Below are positions 17,195 through 25,096 of a DNA stretch of 38,027 nt, piece after piece (the first letter of the stretch is position 1; each line of letters starts with the position of its first letter). The stretch lies in contig ONHS01000017.1 of NCBI GenBank assembly GCA_900317715.1, forward strand, positions 1-38,027, given 5' to 3'. The position numbers were made by a program, and so were the translations under genes. This DNA is from an uncultured Bacteroidales bacterium (GTDB taxonomy: Bacteria; Bacteroidota; Bacteroidia; Bacteroidales; WCHB1-69). A model generated the notes under the pieces. The model was given only the letters and a program-made list of their open reading frames with translations, was not told where the DNA came from and did no database searches.

Positions 17195-17270
17195 CAAAAA
17201 AACTGGCACTATTGTTGTTTTTCTTTACTTTCAAATGCTTTTTGCATTTTGGTCTTGAGGTGAAGAGCCT

Positions 17271-18047
17271 TTACTTTGGCATGGATTCTATGAAGGCTTT
17301 TTTGTAAGTGCGTGTAAGTTCAAAACTGGAATTATCGGCTATCAGAATACGGTTTTTCATCACACCCGTAACATTATCCATGTTGACCACTACCGTTCGG
17401 TTGATTTTTTGGAATTTTGACTTGGGGAATTTGGTGTGGAACATCTTTAGGTTGCTATGGAAATACTTTCGGTATCCTTCTTTGAAATAGACGCACACTT
17501 GTTCCTTTTTCACCTTCTTGATATACAGTACGCTATTGAAATAAATGCGTATGGATTCCTCATTTCGGGTTCCTTGGATGAAGATAGATTTCTGCGCGGG
17601 GTCTTCTTCATTATATTTGAGGTTCTCTTCTTCCATGCGTTGAGCCAGTTGATGGTCGATGGTGTTGTAGGATCCATAAATGTTCATGACTTTGCCCATG
17701 ATGCCATTGAGCTCCCGTTCGGTGAATGGGGTGTAAAAGAATTCAAAAAATCCCATTTTGAGATATTTTTTCACTGTCTTTGCGTGTTTCTTGTCGCAAA
17801 TTCCAACTATAAATGGAGGTTTTTGTATGTCAAGAAGGATGGGCGACAGTTCCATATCCAAGAAAAACAAGGATACTTTATGGTTGTTCAAGTATTCAAT
17901 TGCCTCGGCTTCATGCCGACAAATCTTGGTGATATTGAGTAGATAATATTTTGATAATAAACCTTTTAAGGTGTTTATTTTATCTTCTTCTTGACTAAGA
18001 ATGACTACTCTAAAATTTTTATTTTTTTCCATATTGATTCTGTTCAT
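17271..18047 (-). CDS. LytTR-family transcriptional response regulator
   Basis: A 258-residue protein. Residues about 10-115 look like a receiver domain: strand FRVVILSQEEDK, a central strand VSLFFLDMELS whose Asp is at the phosphorylation position, and a late Lys-containing strand. Residues about 150-258 match the LytTR DNA-binding domain (KSIFIQGTRNEESIRIYFNS, a KEQVCVYFKEG strand, then FQKINRTVVVNMDNV and NSSFELTRTYKKAFI). Such proteins bind DNA as activators or repressors after phosphorylation by a sensor kinase, but no kinase gene is nearby. The first ATG (18047) is used; an ATG five codons later (18032) is equally possible. Confidence 0.85.
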   Translation of the reverse strand: MNRINMEKNKNFRVVILSQEEDKINTLKGLLSKYYLLNITKICRHEAEAIEYLNNHKVSLFFLDMELSPILLDIQKPPFIVGICDKKHAKTVKKYLKMGFFEFFYTPFTERELNGIMGKVMNIYGSYNTIDHQLAQRMEEENLKYNEEDPAQKSIFIQGTRNEESIRIYFNSVLYIKKVKKEQVCVYFKEGYRKYFHSNLKMFHTKFPKSKFQKINRTVVVNMDNVTGVMKNRILIADNSSFELTRTYKKAFIESMPK

Positions 18048-18321
18048 GTGGTAAAAATAATCAAATTTTTTATAGATAATCTGTGTTTTTAAGAAAAATG
18101 TGATGAAAGTAAGACTTTTGAAATGATTTTAGCACCAAAGAGTATGTAAATGTCAAAAAACAGAGTAAAAATGACAAATGGTTATTTTTACAGTTAAAAC
18201 GGCCAAAAAATACATTAGAATGTCATTCTTGTACAAATAATGGTCATTTTTATGGTGTATTGTGTAAAAAAAGCAAGTGTCATGATAGTGTTGGTGATAA
18301 AGGAACTGAAGATTACCGTAA
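18048..18321. promoter_or_regulatory. AT-rich gap with inverted repeats, possible regulatory region
   Basis: A 274-bp AT-rich gap between the GT2 stop and the LytTR gene start. Bases 18165-18172 (GTAAAAAT) and 18184-18191 (ATTTTTAC) form a perfect dyad; bases 18166-18175 are also complementary to 18243-18252. At 18190-18198 ACAGTTAAA resembles a LytTR half-site with one mismatch. No coding sequence is convincing. It may be the control region of the regulator itself; this is a guess from position. Confidence 0.3.
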
Positions 18322-19536
18322 TCATCCATAATCTCTTCGTAGAATTTGTTCCAAATGGAAAAGTGCGTCACGTATCGAATTGAGTTGTTGGATGGAATAC
18401 TGATTTAGCGTTATGGTAGGAGAAAACCAAGAGGGACATTGGCTTGGAATCCACTTTTGCAGATTCTGATAAAGCGCAACTTCTTCTTTAACAGGTTGTT
18501 GTCGTTGCTTTGTGCGCACATATTGCAAAAGTCGTAACCCGTCAGCTTTTTGATGGAAGGCTTTCACAAAATGGGGGTAATCGGAAACGTTTTTTCGGAT
18601 GTCCTGCCAAATGTCTTGTTTTTCAGTGTCTTTTTGCAAAAAAGAAAGGAAATCATTGTCGGTTATGATAAAATTATTGTCAAAAATGTCGTGAAGGTGT
18701 GTATATGCTTCTTGGATTGGAGCGAAGCAAGTATGTGGATAGATGGGGTAACTGTCCCAAATACCCCTTGATCCTTGTATCATGGCGGGTCCAGTACCGA
18801 ACGGTACGCGGTCTGAGAAACGGCTGGCGGGATAGACGCATTTAGTGTTAAAAAGACTTAAACCGCCCATTTTGCAGAATTTTTGGACAAGATAGAAATC
18901 CTCACCGCTTTGCAAAGGGGTGATATTCCCTACTTTGCGCAATGCGGAAGCACGCATCACAATGGCCGAACCTAATGCGGTGAAACCATACGGACTATTG
19001 ATTTTCAACAAGTTAATAGCATAATTCCGCATATAAAGTTCATAGCGGAGCATCGTTCGGTTACATATTTCATCTTGCGGATCCAAACGATGATAATAGG
19101 GTACCGCTATGGCATTAAGACTTTTGTTTTTCCGGAAAGGAGAGGCAATGGACTCCAAATAGTCGGGTTCGACATACGTATCTGCGTCTAAGCTGACGAT
19201 GAGGTCATCGGGTTCGGAAACGGATAAGATTTTCTCAAACAGCACTTTACGAGCGAACCCTACGCCCGTTTTTTTGCCTATCCACCCTTTTCCAGGGGAG
19301 GAATAGTCTAAAACATGGAGTGTTAAAAATGGATAATGTTGAAGATATTCAAGGAGCAGACGATTATGTTCGCAGATAGTGCTCTTTGTGGCATCAGACC
19401 AATAGTTATCGGGCTGATTCACACATATATAAACTTCAAATGTAGCGTTTGTTTTTTGTTGGCAGAGCGCATCTAAAGTGACGGGCAGATAATCGAGCTC
19501 GTCCATAGCGGGAATGGCAACCCGTATCGTAGGCAT
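18322..19536 (-). CDS. Glycosyltransferase family 2
   Basis: A 404-residue GT-A fold enzyme. The N-terminus shows the GT2 start VAIPAMDELDYLPVTLDAL, where the loop after the first strand binds the nucleotide. The metal-binding DxD motif is in LIVSLDADTYVEPDYL near residue 120, and the catalytic-base region is LQSGEDFYLVQKFCKMGG near 215. No transmembrane helix is evident, so it is likely cytoplasmic and peripheral. Donor and acceptor are unknown. Its ATG directly follows the TAG stop of the chagasin-like lipoprotein gene with no gap, so the pair is coupled. Confidence 0.88.
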   Translation of the reverse strand: MPTIRVAIPAMDELDYLPVTLDALCQQKTNATFEVYICVNQPDNYWSDATKSTICEHNRLLLEYLQHYPFLTLHVLDYSSPGKGWIGKKTGVGFARKVLFEKILSVSEPDDLIVSLDADTYVEPDYLESIASPFRKNKSLNAIAVPYYHRLDPQDEICNRTMLRYELYMRNYAINLLKINSPYGFTALGSAIVMRASALRKVGNITPLQSGEDFYLVQKFCKMGGLSLFNTKCVYPASRFSDRVPFGTGPAMIQGSRGIWDSYPIYPHTCFAPIQEAYTHLHDIFDNNFIITDNDFLSFLQKDTEKQDIWQDIRKNVSDYPHFVKAFHQKADGLRLLQYVRTKQRQQPVKEEVALYQNLQKWIPSQCPSWFSPTITLNQYSIQQLNSIRDALFHLEQILRRDYG

Positions 19537-19914
19537 CTACTTGACGGTAATAGTGACATCGCGCTTGCGGATGGCTTCGTCCACATTGCCGCGCGCATAC
19601 ACAAAATGAAGGGTTTGAGTGCCTTTTTCCACTGCTTCAAATTTCCAGAATCGGTGACTAGAGGCTCCCACCATCCCTTCCGGTGCGGTGCTGACGTAAC
19701 GATCACCGACACTCTTCACTATGTTGACCTCATTTTCGTTGACTAATTGCCACCAATAACCCGTTGAAGCATTGGTAATGAACTCAATTTCACAAGATTG
19801 ACCTTTGGAGAGAACAATCTCATTGGTCTCTTTGTCAACAGAGACCAACCCTTTTTGAGCTTGGCAGCCAGCAAATAAGCAGATTATTGCGCTGAAATAG
19901 AGGATTTTTTTCAT
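19537..19914 (-). CDS. Chagasin-like (inhibitor I42) lipoprotein
   Basis: A 125-residue lipoprotein. The signal sequence MKKILYFSAIICLFAGC ends in an L-F-A-G-C lipobox. The mature part matches the chagasin family of cysteine-protease inhibitors: the first inhibitory loop as NASTGYWWQ (consensus NPTTGYxW), the second as GMVGASSHRFWKF (consensus GxGG), and the third as YARGN (consensus RPW). Chagasin-like proteins block papain-type proteases by inserting these three loops in the active site; the third loop is poorly conserved here, so activity is uncertain. The ATG at 19912-19914 fits a lipoprotein; a longer frame to 19956 would run across the promoter at 19933. It is coupled to the GT2 gene. 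Confidence 0.78.
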   Translation of the reverse strand: MKKILYFSAIICLFAGCQAQKGLVSVDKETNEIVLSKGQSCEIEFITNASTGYWWQLVNENEVNIVKSVGDRYVSTAPEGMVGASSHRFWKFEAVEKGTQTLHFVYARGNVDEAIRKRDVTITVK

Positions 19915-19932
19915 TTTTTCGATATTAAAATG

Positions 19933-19940
19933 CAAAGATA
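19933..19940 (-). promoter_or_regulatory. Bacteroidetes-type promoter for the chagasin-like/GT2 pair
   Basis: The minus strand reads TATCTTTG followed by C (TAnnTTTG), 18 bases before the lipoprotein ATG. It decides the start codon, since the upstream in-frame ATG lies before the promoter. Confidence 0.6.
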
Positions 19941-19979
19941 CAATTTTTAAGTACACAGACTGGTCTAGAGCGGAAAAGT

Positions 19980-20768
19980 TTACACATATTTCTTTTTTAC
20001 CAAATTAATGACAAATCCTGGCAATAGAAAACAGAGCAAGAGGAAAAAGTAGTTGATAGCCCCCGGAATTTTGACTTTCCGACCATGCAAAGTTGCCCAG
20101 ACTCCACGTTTAGCGATTTGTTCAGGCGACAACATCACCCCGATGGCGCGTAAACGTTTCCGCATTTTTACGGGCAAGTTGTAGAGATCTGTATCCACCG
20201 CGCCGGGACAGACACAGCACACTTTTACTCCGTAATGACTTAACTCATAGTGGATTCCCTTGGAAAATCTCAGAAGGTAGGATTTGGAAGCTTGGTAGGT
20301 AGCGATGGTCGGGAAGCTCATGAACGCTGTGATAGAGGAGGCGTTGAGAATGTAGCCATGCCCGCGATCTTTCATCGCTTTGCCGAAGAGCACGCATAAG
20401 TCTGCAGGTGTTGTGCAGTGTAACATCGTCATTTTGTGGTTTAGCGCGACGGGCTTTTCCACTGCCGCTCCGAAATAGAACATTCCTGCGTTGTTGACCA
20501 ACACCTCCACTATGATGTTCTCGCTTTCGCAGTAGTCAAATAGCTCTTGCGCGGCTTCGGACGATGTCAAATCTTGGTAACGGACAAGCACTTTTTGTTG
20601 CGGGAACAGTGCCTGCAACTTCTCTTGTGCCTGTCTGTTTAAGTCTTCGCGATTACTGACAATCAGTATGTTATAACCTTTCCGCGCCCACTCTTCCGCG
20701 TATGCGTAGCCAATGCCGGAACTGCCGCCGGTGATCAGTGCGAAAGGTTGTTGTTCTTGTGTGTTCAT
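19980..20768 (-). CDS. Short-chain dehydrogenase/reductase with C-terminal hydrophobic tail
   Basis: A 262-residue NAD(P)-dependent oxidoreductase of the classical SDR family. The cofactor loop is TGGSSGIG near residue 15, the NNAG motif near 90, the catalytic Ser is in LNASSITAF near 140, and the catalytic Tyr and Lys are in YQASK near 155. The last 35 residues (INYFFLLLCFLLPGFVINLV, then KKK) are hydrophobic and end in a basic tail, pointing to membrane association, as in ketosteroid or acyl-chain reductases. The substrate is unknown. The ATG at 20766-20768 (MNTQEQQPF) is chosen; the longer frame would translate heptad array D. Confidence 0.88.
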   Translation of the reverse strand: MNTQEQQPFALITGGSSGIGYAYAEEWARKGYNILIVSNREDLNRQAQEKLQALFPQQKVLVRYQDLTSSEAAQELFDYCESENIIVEVLVNNAGMFYFGAAVEKPVALNHKMTMLHCTTPADLCVLFGKAMKDRGHGYILNASSITAFMSFPTIATYQASKSYLLRFSKGIHYELSHYGVKVCCVCPGAVDTDLYNLPVKMRKRLRAIGVMLSPEQIAKRGVWATLHGRKVKIPGAINYFFLLLCFLLPGFVINLVKKKYV

Positions 20769-20778
20769 AATCTTATTT

Positions 20779-20863
20779 GTTTGGCTTTTGGCTCTTGGCT
20801 CTTGGCTTTTAGCTTTTGGCCAACGGCTAACAGCCAATAGCTAACGGCCAACAGCCAACAGCA
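20779..20863. repeat. Intergenic heptad array D
   Basis: In-phase 7-bp units fill the gap between the sufS stop and the SDR start. On the sense (minus) strand they begin with TGTTGGC, CGTTAGC and TATTGGC units and then switch, at a TTGGCCAA dyad near 20816-20823, to CAAAAGC and CAAGAGC units. The two halves are partly complementary and can pair. The sufS TAA stop lies 1-3 bases before the first unit. Confidence 0.85.
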
Positions 20864-22066
20864 TTACATTAACATGTTCTTGGCCTTAACAACCGCCTCA
20901 ACTAGCTTGTCGGCTTCCTCAAACGTGTTGTAGAGGGCAAAGGAGGCGCGGACGGTGCCGGGAATGCCGAAATGGGTCATGATGGGTTGCGTGCAGTGGT
21001 GTCCCGTGCGCACCGCAATTCCCTGATGGTCAAGGAGTACGCCCATATCGTACGGATGGATGTTGCCCACCAAGAACGAGATGACCCCCGTTTTCTGCGC
21101 TGCTTCTCCAATGAATCGCATACCGTCAATTTTGGACAGTTTTTCGGTCGTGTAGGTCAGCAGTTCTTGTTCGTAAGCGGCAATTTTCTCTAAACCAATA
21201 CTTTGAATGTATTCAATGGCTGTGCGTAGTCCAATCACATCGCCTACGGAGGGAGTGCCAGCTTCGAACTTGAAGGGCAATTCATTATAGGTGGTTTTTT
21301 CAAACGTAACGTCTTTGATCATCTCTCCGCCGCCTTGGTAAGGTTGCATCTCATTGAGCCATTGGGTTTTACCGTACATCACACCGATACCCATCGGAGC
21401 GTACATCTTATGCCCGGAGAAGCAGTAGAAGTCGCAATCGAGAGCTTGCACATCCACAGGACAGTGTGCCACCGCCTGCGCACCGTCAATGAGCACAGGC
21501 ACATCGTGCTGATGCGCGATGCGAATGATCTCCGCAATAGGGTTGACGGTCCCCAGAGAGTTAGATACGTGTGCGACCGCCACGATTTTGGTGCGTTCGG
21601 TGATCAAAGCCTCCAATTCGCTGATTATCAGTTCACCTTGTGCATTAAACGGGAGCACTTTGAGTTTCGCACCGTGTGCTTCGCAGGCTAACTGCCACGG
21701 CACGATGTTGGAGTGATGTTCCATCTCGGAAACGATGACCTCATCGCCAGGTTGCAAGTAGGTACGACCAAAAGAGGCTGCCACAAGGTTGATGGATTCG
21801 GTGGCCCCGCGTGTGAAGATGACCTCCTGCGTGGTGGCCGCGTGGATGTACTGCCGCACAACCTCACGCGCCCGCTCAAATTCGTTGGTGGCCTGCTGAC
21901 TGAGGCAGTGCACACCGCGATGGATATTGCTGTTGAGATGCAGGTAGTAGTCGTTCAGTGCATCTATCACTACCTGAGGCTTTTGCGTGGTTGCGGCATT
22001 GTCTAAATAGACCAAAGGTTTGCCGTAAACCAACTCGTTCAATATGGGAAAATCTGCTTTATTCAT
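20864..22066 (-). CDS. sufS: Cysteine desulfurase SufS
   Basis: A 400-residue pyridoxal-phosphate enzyme that takes sulfur from cysteine for iron-sulfur cluster assembly. It is a group II (SufS/CsdA) form: YLDNAATTQKP near residue 20, NSNIHRGVHCLS near 45, the PLP-binding lysine in FSGHKMYAPMGIGVMYG near 220, and the persulfide cysteine in RTGHHCTQP near 357. The length equals that of E. coli SufS. No other suf genes are next to it, which is unusual but not rare. Its ATG overlaps the end of the upstream membrane-protein gene by 8 bases, so translation is probably coupled. Confidence 0.93.
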   Translation of the reverse strand: MNKADFPILNELVYGKPLVYLDNAATTQKPQVVIDALNDYYLHLNSNIHRGVHCLSQQATNEFERAREVVRQYIHAATTQEVIFTRGATESINLVAASFGRTYLQPGDEVIVSEMEHHSNIVPWQLACEAHGAKLKVLPFNAQGELIISELEALITERTKIVAVAHVSNSLGTVNPIAEIIRIAHQHDVPVLIDGAQAVAHCPVDVQALDCDFYCFSGHKMYAPMGIGVMYGKTQWLNEMQPYQGGGEMIKDVTFEKTTYNELPFKFEAGTPSVGDVIGLRTAIEYIQSIGLEKIAAYEQELLTYTTEKLSKIDGMRFIGEAAQKTGVISFLVGNIHPYDMGVLLDHQGIAVRTGHHCTQPIMTHFGIPGTVRASFALYNTFEEADKLVEAVVKAKNMLM

Positions 22067-22574
22067 GAGACGGTGAATTATCGTTATTTTCTGGATTTAT
22101 TTGCTGTTGAAGCGTACTATCATCTTGATTATCTGTGGGATTCATAAACCGTAACTGAGTGGCATACATCAACACCCACAGTATGGAAGAGATGATGCCG
22201 TTCATATTCATGGCCGCCATTCCGCCAATGATGAAGTTGAGAACACAAAACTCGACGATTTTGCCTATCGTGTAAACATGAAACCCCACTTTGTTCAACT
22301 TGACCAGCATCAAGAAGGCGCCTGTGAACAACATCACTTCCACTAGGGTAAGCAACAGATATTGCCCTTTGGAAATGGAGGTGTACAATGAAAGGATTTG
22401 ATCTACCTGATCTGCAGAAAACATCTTCATTTCCCTGATAATTCCCATGGATTGTAGCATAGAATTGGGGGCAACCGCCCAACAAAGATAGGTGATGGCG
22501 GAAAACATGGCCCCAATCATAGTGAAGGTGCCTAAAATCCATAAAATGGGTGATCTTTGCGGTTTCTTTTCCAT
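22059..22574 (-). CDS. Four-helix membrane protein of unknown function
   Basis: A 171-residue protein that I do not recognise. Four hydrophobic segments are apparent (about residues 12-34, 70-90, 98-118 and 120-140), the third and fourth being close together and rich in Gly, Met and Asn. The C-terminal 30 residues are hydrophilic and rich in Asn, Asp and Gln (TDNQDDSTLQQQINPENNDN), probably a cytoplasmic tail. The gene sits between tilS (3 bases upstream) and sufS (8-base overlap), so it is cotranscribed with both; nothing in the sequence links it to either function. Confidence 0.7.
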   Translation of the reverse strand: MEKKPQRSPILWILGTFTMIGAMFSAITYLCWAVAPNSMLQSMGIIREMKMFSADQVDQILSLYTSISKGQYLLLTLVEVMLFTGAFLMLVKLNKVGFHVYTIGKIVEFCVLNFIIGGMAAMNMNGIISSILWVLMYATQLRFMNPTDNQDDSTLQQQINPENNDNSPSHE

Positions 22575-22577
22575 TGT

Positions 22578-23912
22578 TTACATATTATAGGGTGTCAAAT
22601 CGTTCTTTTTATACAGTTTATAGCACATTGTCTTGTCTTTCTGTACCTTATACCGTTCATCGGACCGCCATCCTATCACCCAAATGATGTCATCCCCGGT
22701 GCATAATAAACGAATGTTTTCTTTCGTAAAGCGGTCGATCTTGTGATCGGTAAAGAAGTCGCTGAGTTTCTGTTTTCCCTTTGCGCCAAGCGGATAAAAA
22801 AAGTCGCCATGCCGCCAAGGCCGTATCTGCAACGGAAAAGTCAGCTTTTCTTTCGGTACATATAAGGTATCAGGATTTTTGTCGAATACCATATCTTTTT
22901 GATATTCAAACTCTTCAATATCAAAATAGCGTCTTAATGTTTCCAAAGAGTCAATATGGATGGTATGGTTTTCTGCTTTATCTTTCGGCTTAATGATAAA
23001 AAACGCTCTGTCAATCAGTAAAATATAATGATCAGAGAAAAATTGTTTACCTGATTGAAAGTTTGAACTTTCAGCCAATTTCTCACTTACATCTGGTGAA
23101 AAACCAAATTCGTTAAGTATTTCATACAGAACAAGATCCTTGTCCTCACATTGGTTCAGTTGACTCCGCTGAATCTGATATTGACCCTCTTTTACAGATA
23201 AGAGGTTCTTCTTGTCAGCCTCTATATGTTTCTGATAATAAGCATATTGTCGTTGCAGGACGAGTCGGGAGTGCGCGTTGGTTGACAAAAATTGTGGATT
23301 GATGTTTTCCAGTTGCGGAACCACGGAGTGGCGTATGCGGTTCCGGACAATCTCTTCATCTTGGTTCGTGTAATCTTCAACGTATTCAATATGTTGATTC
23401 TCCGCATATTGGCGGATTTCCTGTGCGGTGAAAATCAGCATCGGACGGATGATTTTGTCGTTCATAGGCGGAATCCCACACAACCCTTTCAGTCCGGTGC
23501 CGCGGACGAGATTCAGCAATACGGTCTCAGCGGCGTCGTTGCTTTGGTGTGCGGTCACGAGGAAGTCAAAATCCGGTAACAGTTCGTTGAACCAGCGGTA
23601 CCGCAATTCCCGTGCGACCATCTCTATTGACTTGCCAGAGTGTTTCTGCTCGGAAAGCGTATCGAATTCACGAAGAAAGAGCGGAACTTGCCAGATTGCG
23701 GCCATTTTTTGCACAAAATGCATATCACGATCGGAATCTGCACCGCGCAGGTGGAAATTGCAGTGCGCCACGGAGAAACGCAGTCCAGCTTTGTGAAACA
23801 GCGTGGCGGCAACCATCGAATCCGCGCCGCCGCTTACCGCCACCAAATAGTGCTTTTCACTGGCGTCCTCGCCCGCGAGGCGATGTAGCTCCTGCAAAAA
23901 CCGATTCAACAT
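22578..23912 (-). CDS. tilS: tRNA(Ile)-lysidine synthase
   Basis: A 444-residue ATP-dependent enzyme that attaches lysine to C34 of tRNA-Ile(CAU), changing its codon from AUG to AUA; essential in most bacteria. The PP-loop is YLVAVSGGADSMVAATLF at about residues 22-39. Further family motifs follow: ADSDRDMHFV, VARELRYRWF, and TAHQSNDAAETVLLNLVRGTG with the HxxDDxxET-like element (here HQSNDAAET) near 125. The C-terminal TilS domain includes FPLQIRPWRHGDFFYPLG near 385 and an IDRFTKENIRLL segment. The gene begins 32 bases after the lipoprotein stop and is followed by the membrane protein after 3 bases. Confidence 0.93.
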   Translation of the reverse strand: MLNRFLQELHRLAGEDASEKHYLVAVSGGADSMVAATLFHKAGLRFSVAHCNFHLRGADSDRDMHFVQKMAAIWQVPLFLREFDTLSEQKHSGKSIEMVARELRYRWFNELLPDFDFLVTAHQSNDAAETVLLNLVRGTGLKGLCGIPPMNDKIIRPMLIFTAQEIRQYAENQHIEYVEDYTNQDEEIVRNRIRHSVVPQLENINPQFLSTNAHSRLVLQRQYAYYQKHIEADKKNLLSVKEGQYQIQRSQLNQCEDKDLVLYEILNEFGFSPDVSEKLAESSNFQSGKQFFSDHYILLIDRAFFIIKPKDKAENHTIHIDSLETLRRYFDIEEFEYQKDMVFDKNPDTLYVPKEKLTFPLQIRPWRHGDFFYPLGAKGKQKLSDFFTDHKIDRFTKENIRLLCTGDDIIWVIGWRSDERYKVQKDKTMCYKLYKKNDLTPYNM

Positions 23913-23944
23913 ACGAAATACTTAATATTCAGATTAACAGAAGA

Positions 23945-24916
23945 TTATGAATCAATATCGGAACGGATTTTGAAAAACCGGCGCAGTTCCATTTGCATAT
24001 ATTCAAAAGATCCGAAATGGACGGTTTTAGGAGTTTCATCTTTACTCATCATCACCATGCCGCATTCAGTGCCGCCGATGTAAGGCATAATGTCAATTTC
24101 CTTGGCGAATGTGAGTTCATAATCCCGCACCGTCACACGGTCGTAGTTACCGCTGACTTCCTCGAACATAATGCCGTTTTCTTCGCAGAAGGCTTGTAAT
24201 CTCGGGGCGGTTTCGTCCCACATCTCAGGCTTGTCGGCTGGGTTGAAGAAGAAAATCACCGCGTTGTAGTCGGGGAGTGTATCGACCTCCGTTTTTTCGA
24301 ATCGACCTTGGTCGTTGATGAGAAACTGTTCCACGATGTGGTTTTTGCGATGATATTTTTCTGGATCCTTGATAAACTCTTGCTTTGTGGCTTTCGAGAT
24401 GGAATGAATCCATTCGTATTCTTTCGTAGTACGGAATTGTCCGTCGGGAAGGCGAATTGTCTGCCATTTCTCGGTTTCCAGGTTCTCGTTGCTTTGGTTT
24501 GCAATATTGATGGCGACGGGCAGCACATCCAGAATACGTTGCGTGCCATAACCCGAGGTGGTAACCAAATACAACCATTCGTGATTTTCAGATTGCAGAA
24601 GCCAGATTTCACGGCCATCCGGCAATCTTTCGGTGCATTCCACACCCCATTTGTCGGGAAAATCCACTTTTGCAGTCCATTTTTCGCCTTGAAAATCCTG
24701 AGCTTTCTCCAAGAAATTTTCGAGTACTTCTTCTTGCAACGGATATAGCGTCGTTTCGCTGTGAACATTCGCAACCAACGTGTCCCGAATGACATCCACA
24801 GGGTAATTCACATTTTCCTCGGTAGTGCTTCCTTCGTTGTTTTTTCTTGATAAACAGCAAGTTAGTAGAAAAATCAAACTGATGGAAACAATAATGGTTA
24901 TATGGTTTTGTTTCAT
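23945..24916 (-). CDS. Lipoprotein of unknown function
   Basis: A 323-residue protein, not recognised. The N-terminus ITIIVSISLIFLLTCCLSRK is a lipoprotein signal with a Cys acceptor in L-L-T-C, so it is probably anchored in the outer or inner membrane. The rest is soluble, mixed and charged, with no transmembrane helix; a run VECTERLPDGREIWLLQSEN and a later TIRLPDGQFRTTKEYEWIHS repeat an LPDG element about 75 residues apart, hinting at internal duplication. Its promoter lies at 24931. It leads the chain lipoprotein-tilS-membrane protein-sufS. Confidence 0.72.
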   Translation of the reverse strand: MKQNHITIIVSISLIFLLTCCLSRKNNEGSTTEENVNYPVDVIRDTLVANVHSETTLYPLQEEVLENFLEKAQDFQGEKWTAKVDFPDKWGVECTERLPDGREIWLLQSENHEWLYLVTTSGYGTQRILDVLPVAINIANQSNENLETEKWQTIRLPDGQFRTTKEYEWIHSISKATKQEFIKDPEKYHRKNHIVEQFLINDQGRFEKTEVDTLPDYNAVIFFFNPADKPEMWDETAPRLQAFCEENGIMFEEVSGNYDRVTVRDYELTFAKEIDIMPYIGGTECGMVMMSKDETPKTVHFGSFEYMQMELRRFFKIRSDIDS

Positions 24917-24930
24917 CTTGAAATTTTTCG

Positions 24931-24938
24931 CAAAGATA
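24931..24938 (-). promoter_or_regulatory. Bacteroidetes-type promoter for the lipoprotein-tilS-sufS chain
   Basis: The minus strand reads TATCTTTG followed by C (TAnnTTTG), 14 bases upstream of the lipoprotein ATG. It lies between that gene and heptad array E. Confidence 0.55.
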
Positions 24939-24963
24939 GTATTTTTTGGGAACAGGGAGAATC

Positions 24964-25096
24964 TAGTTAGCAGTTAGTAGTTAGTAGTTAGCAGTTAATC
25001 GCCAACAGCCAACAGCTAACTGCCAATAGCCAACAGCCAATAGTCTAAGTCTATGTCTATGTCTAAGTTTATGTCTAAGTCTATGTTCTACGTTTA
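24964..25096. repeat. Intergenic repeat array E with 7-bp and 6-bp parts
   Basis: Tandem repeats fill most of the gap between folP and the lipoprotein. Next to the folP stop the unit is 6 bp (CTTAGA, CATAGA on the sense strand); the folP TAA lies in a CTTAAA unit in phase with it. The unit then becomes 7 bp: TATTGGC, TGTTGGC and AGTTAGC, then CTAACTG and CTAACTA units. The halves are complementary around 24998. Confidence 0.85.

Noticed and set aside
17240..17260. Hairpin CAAATGC-TTTT-GCATTTTG as a terminator of the LytTR gene
   Set aside because: On the minus strand, the only relevant direction, the stem is followed by A-rich sequence, not by T residues.
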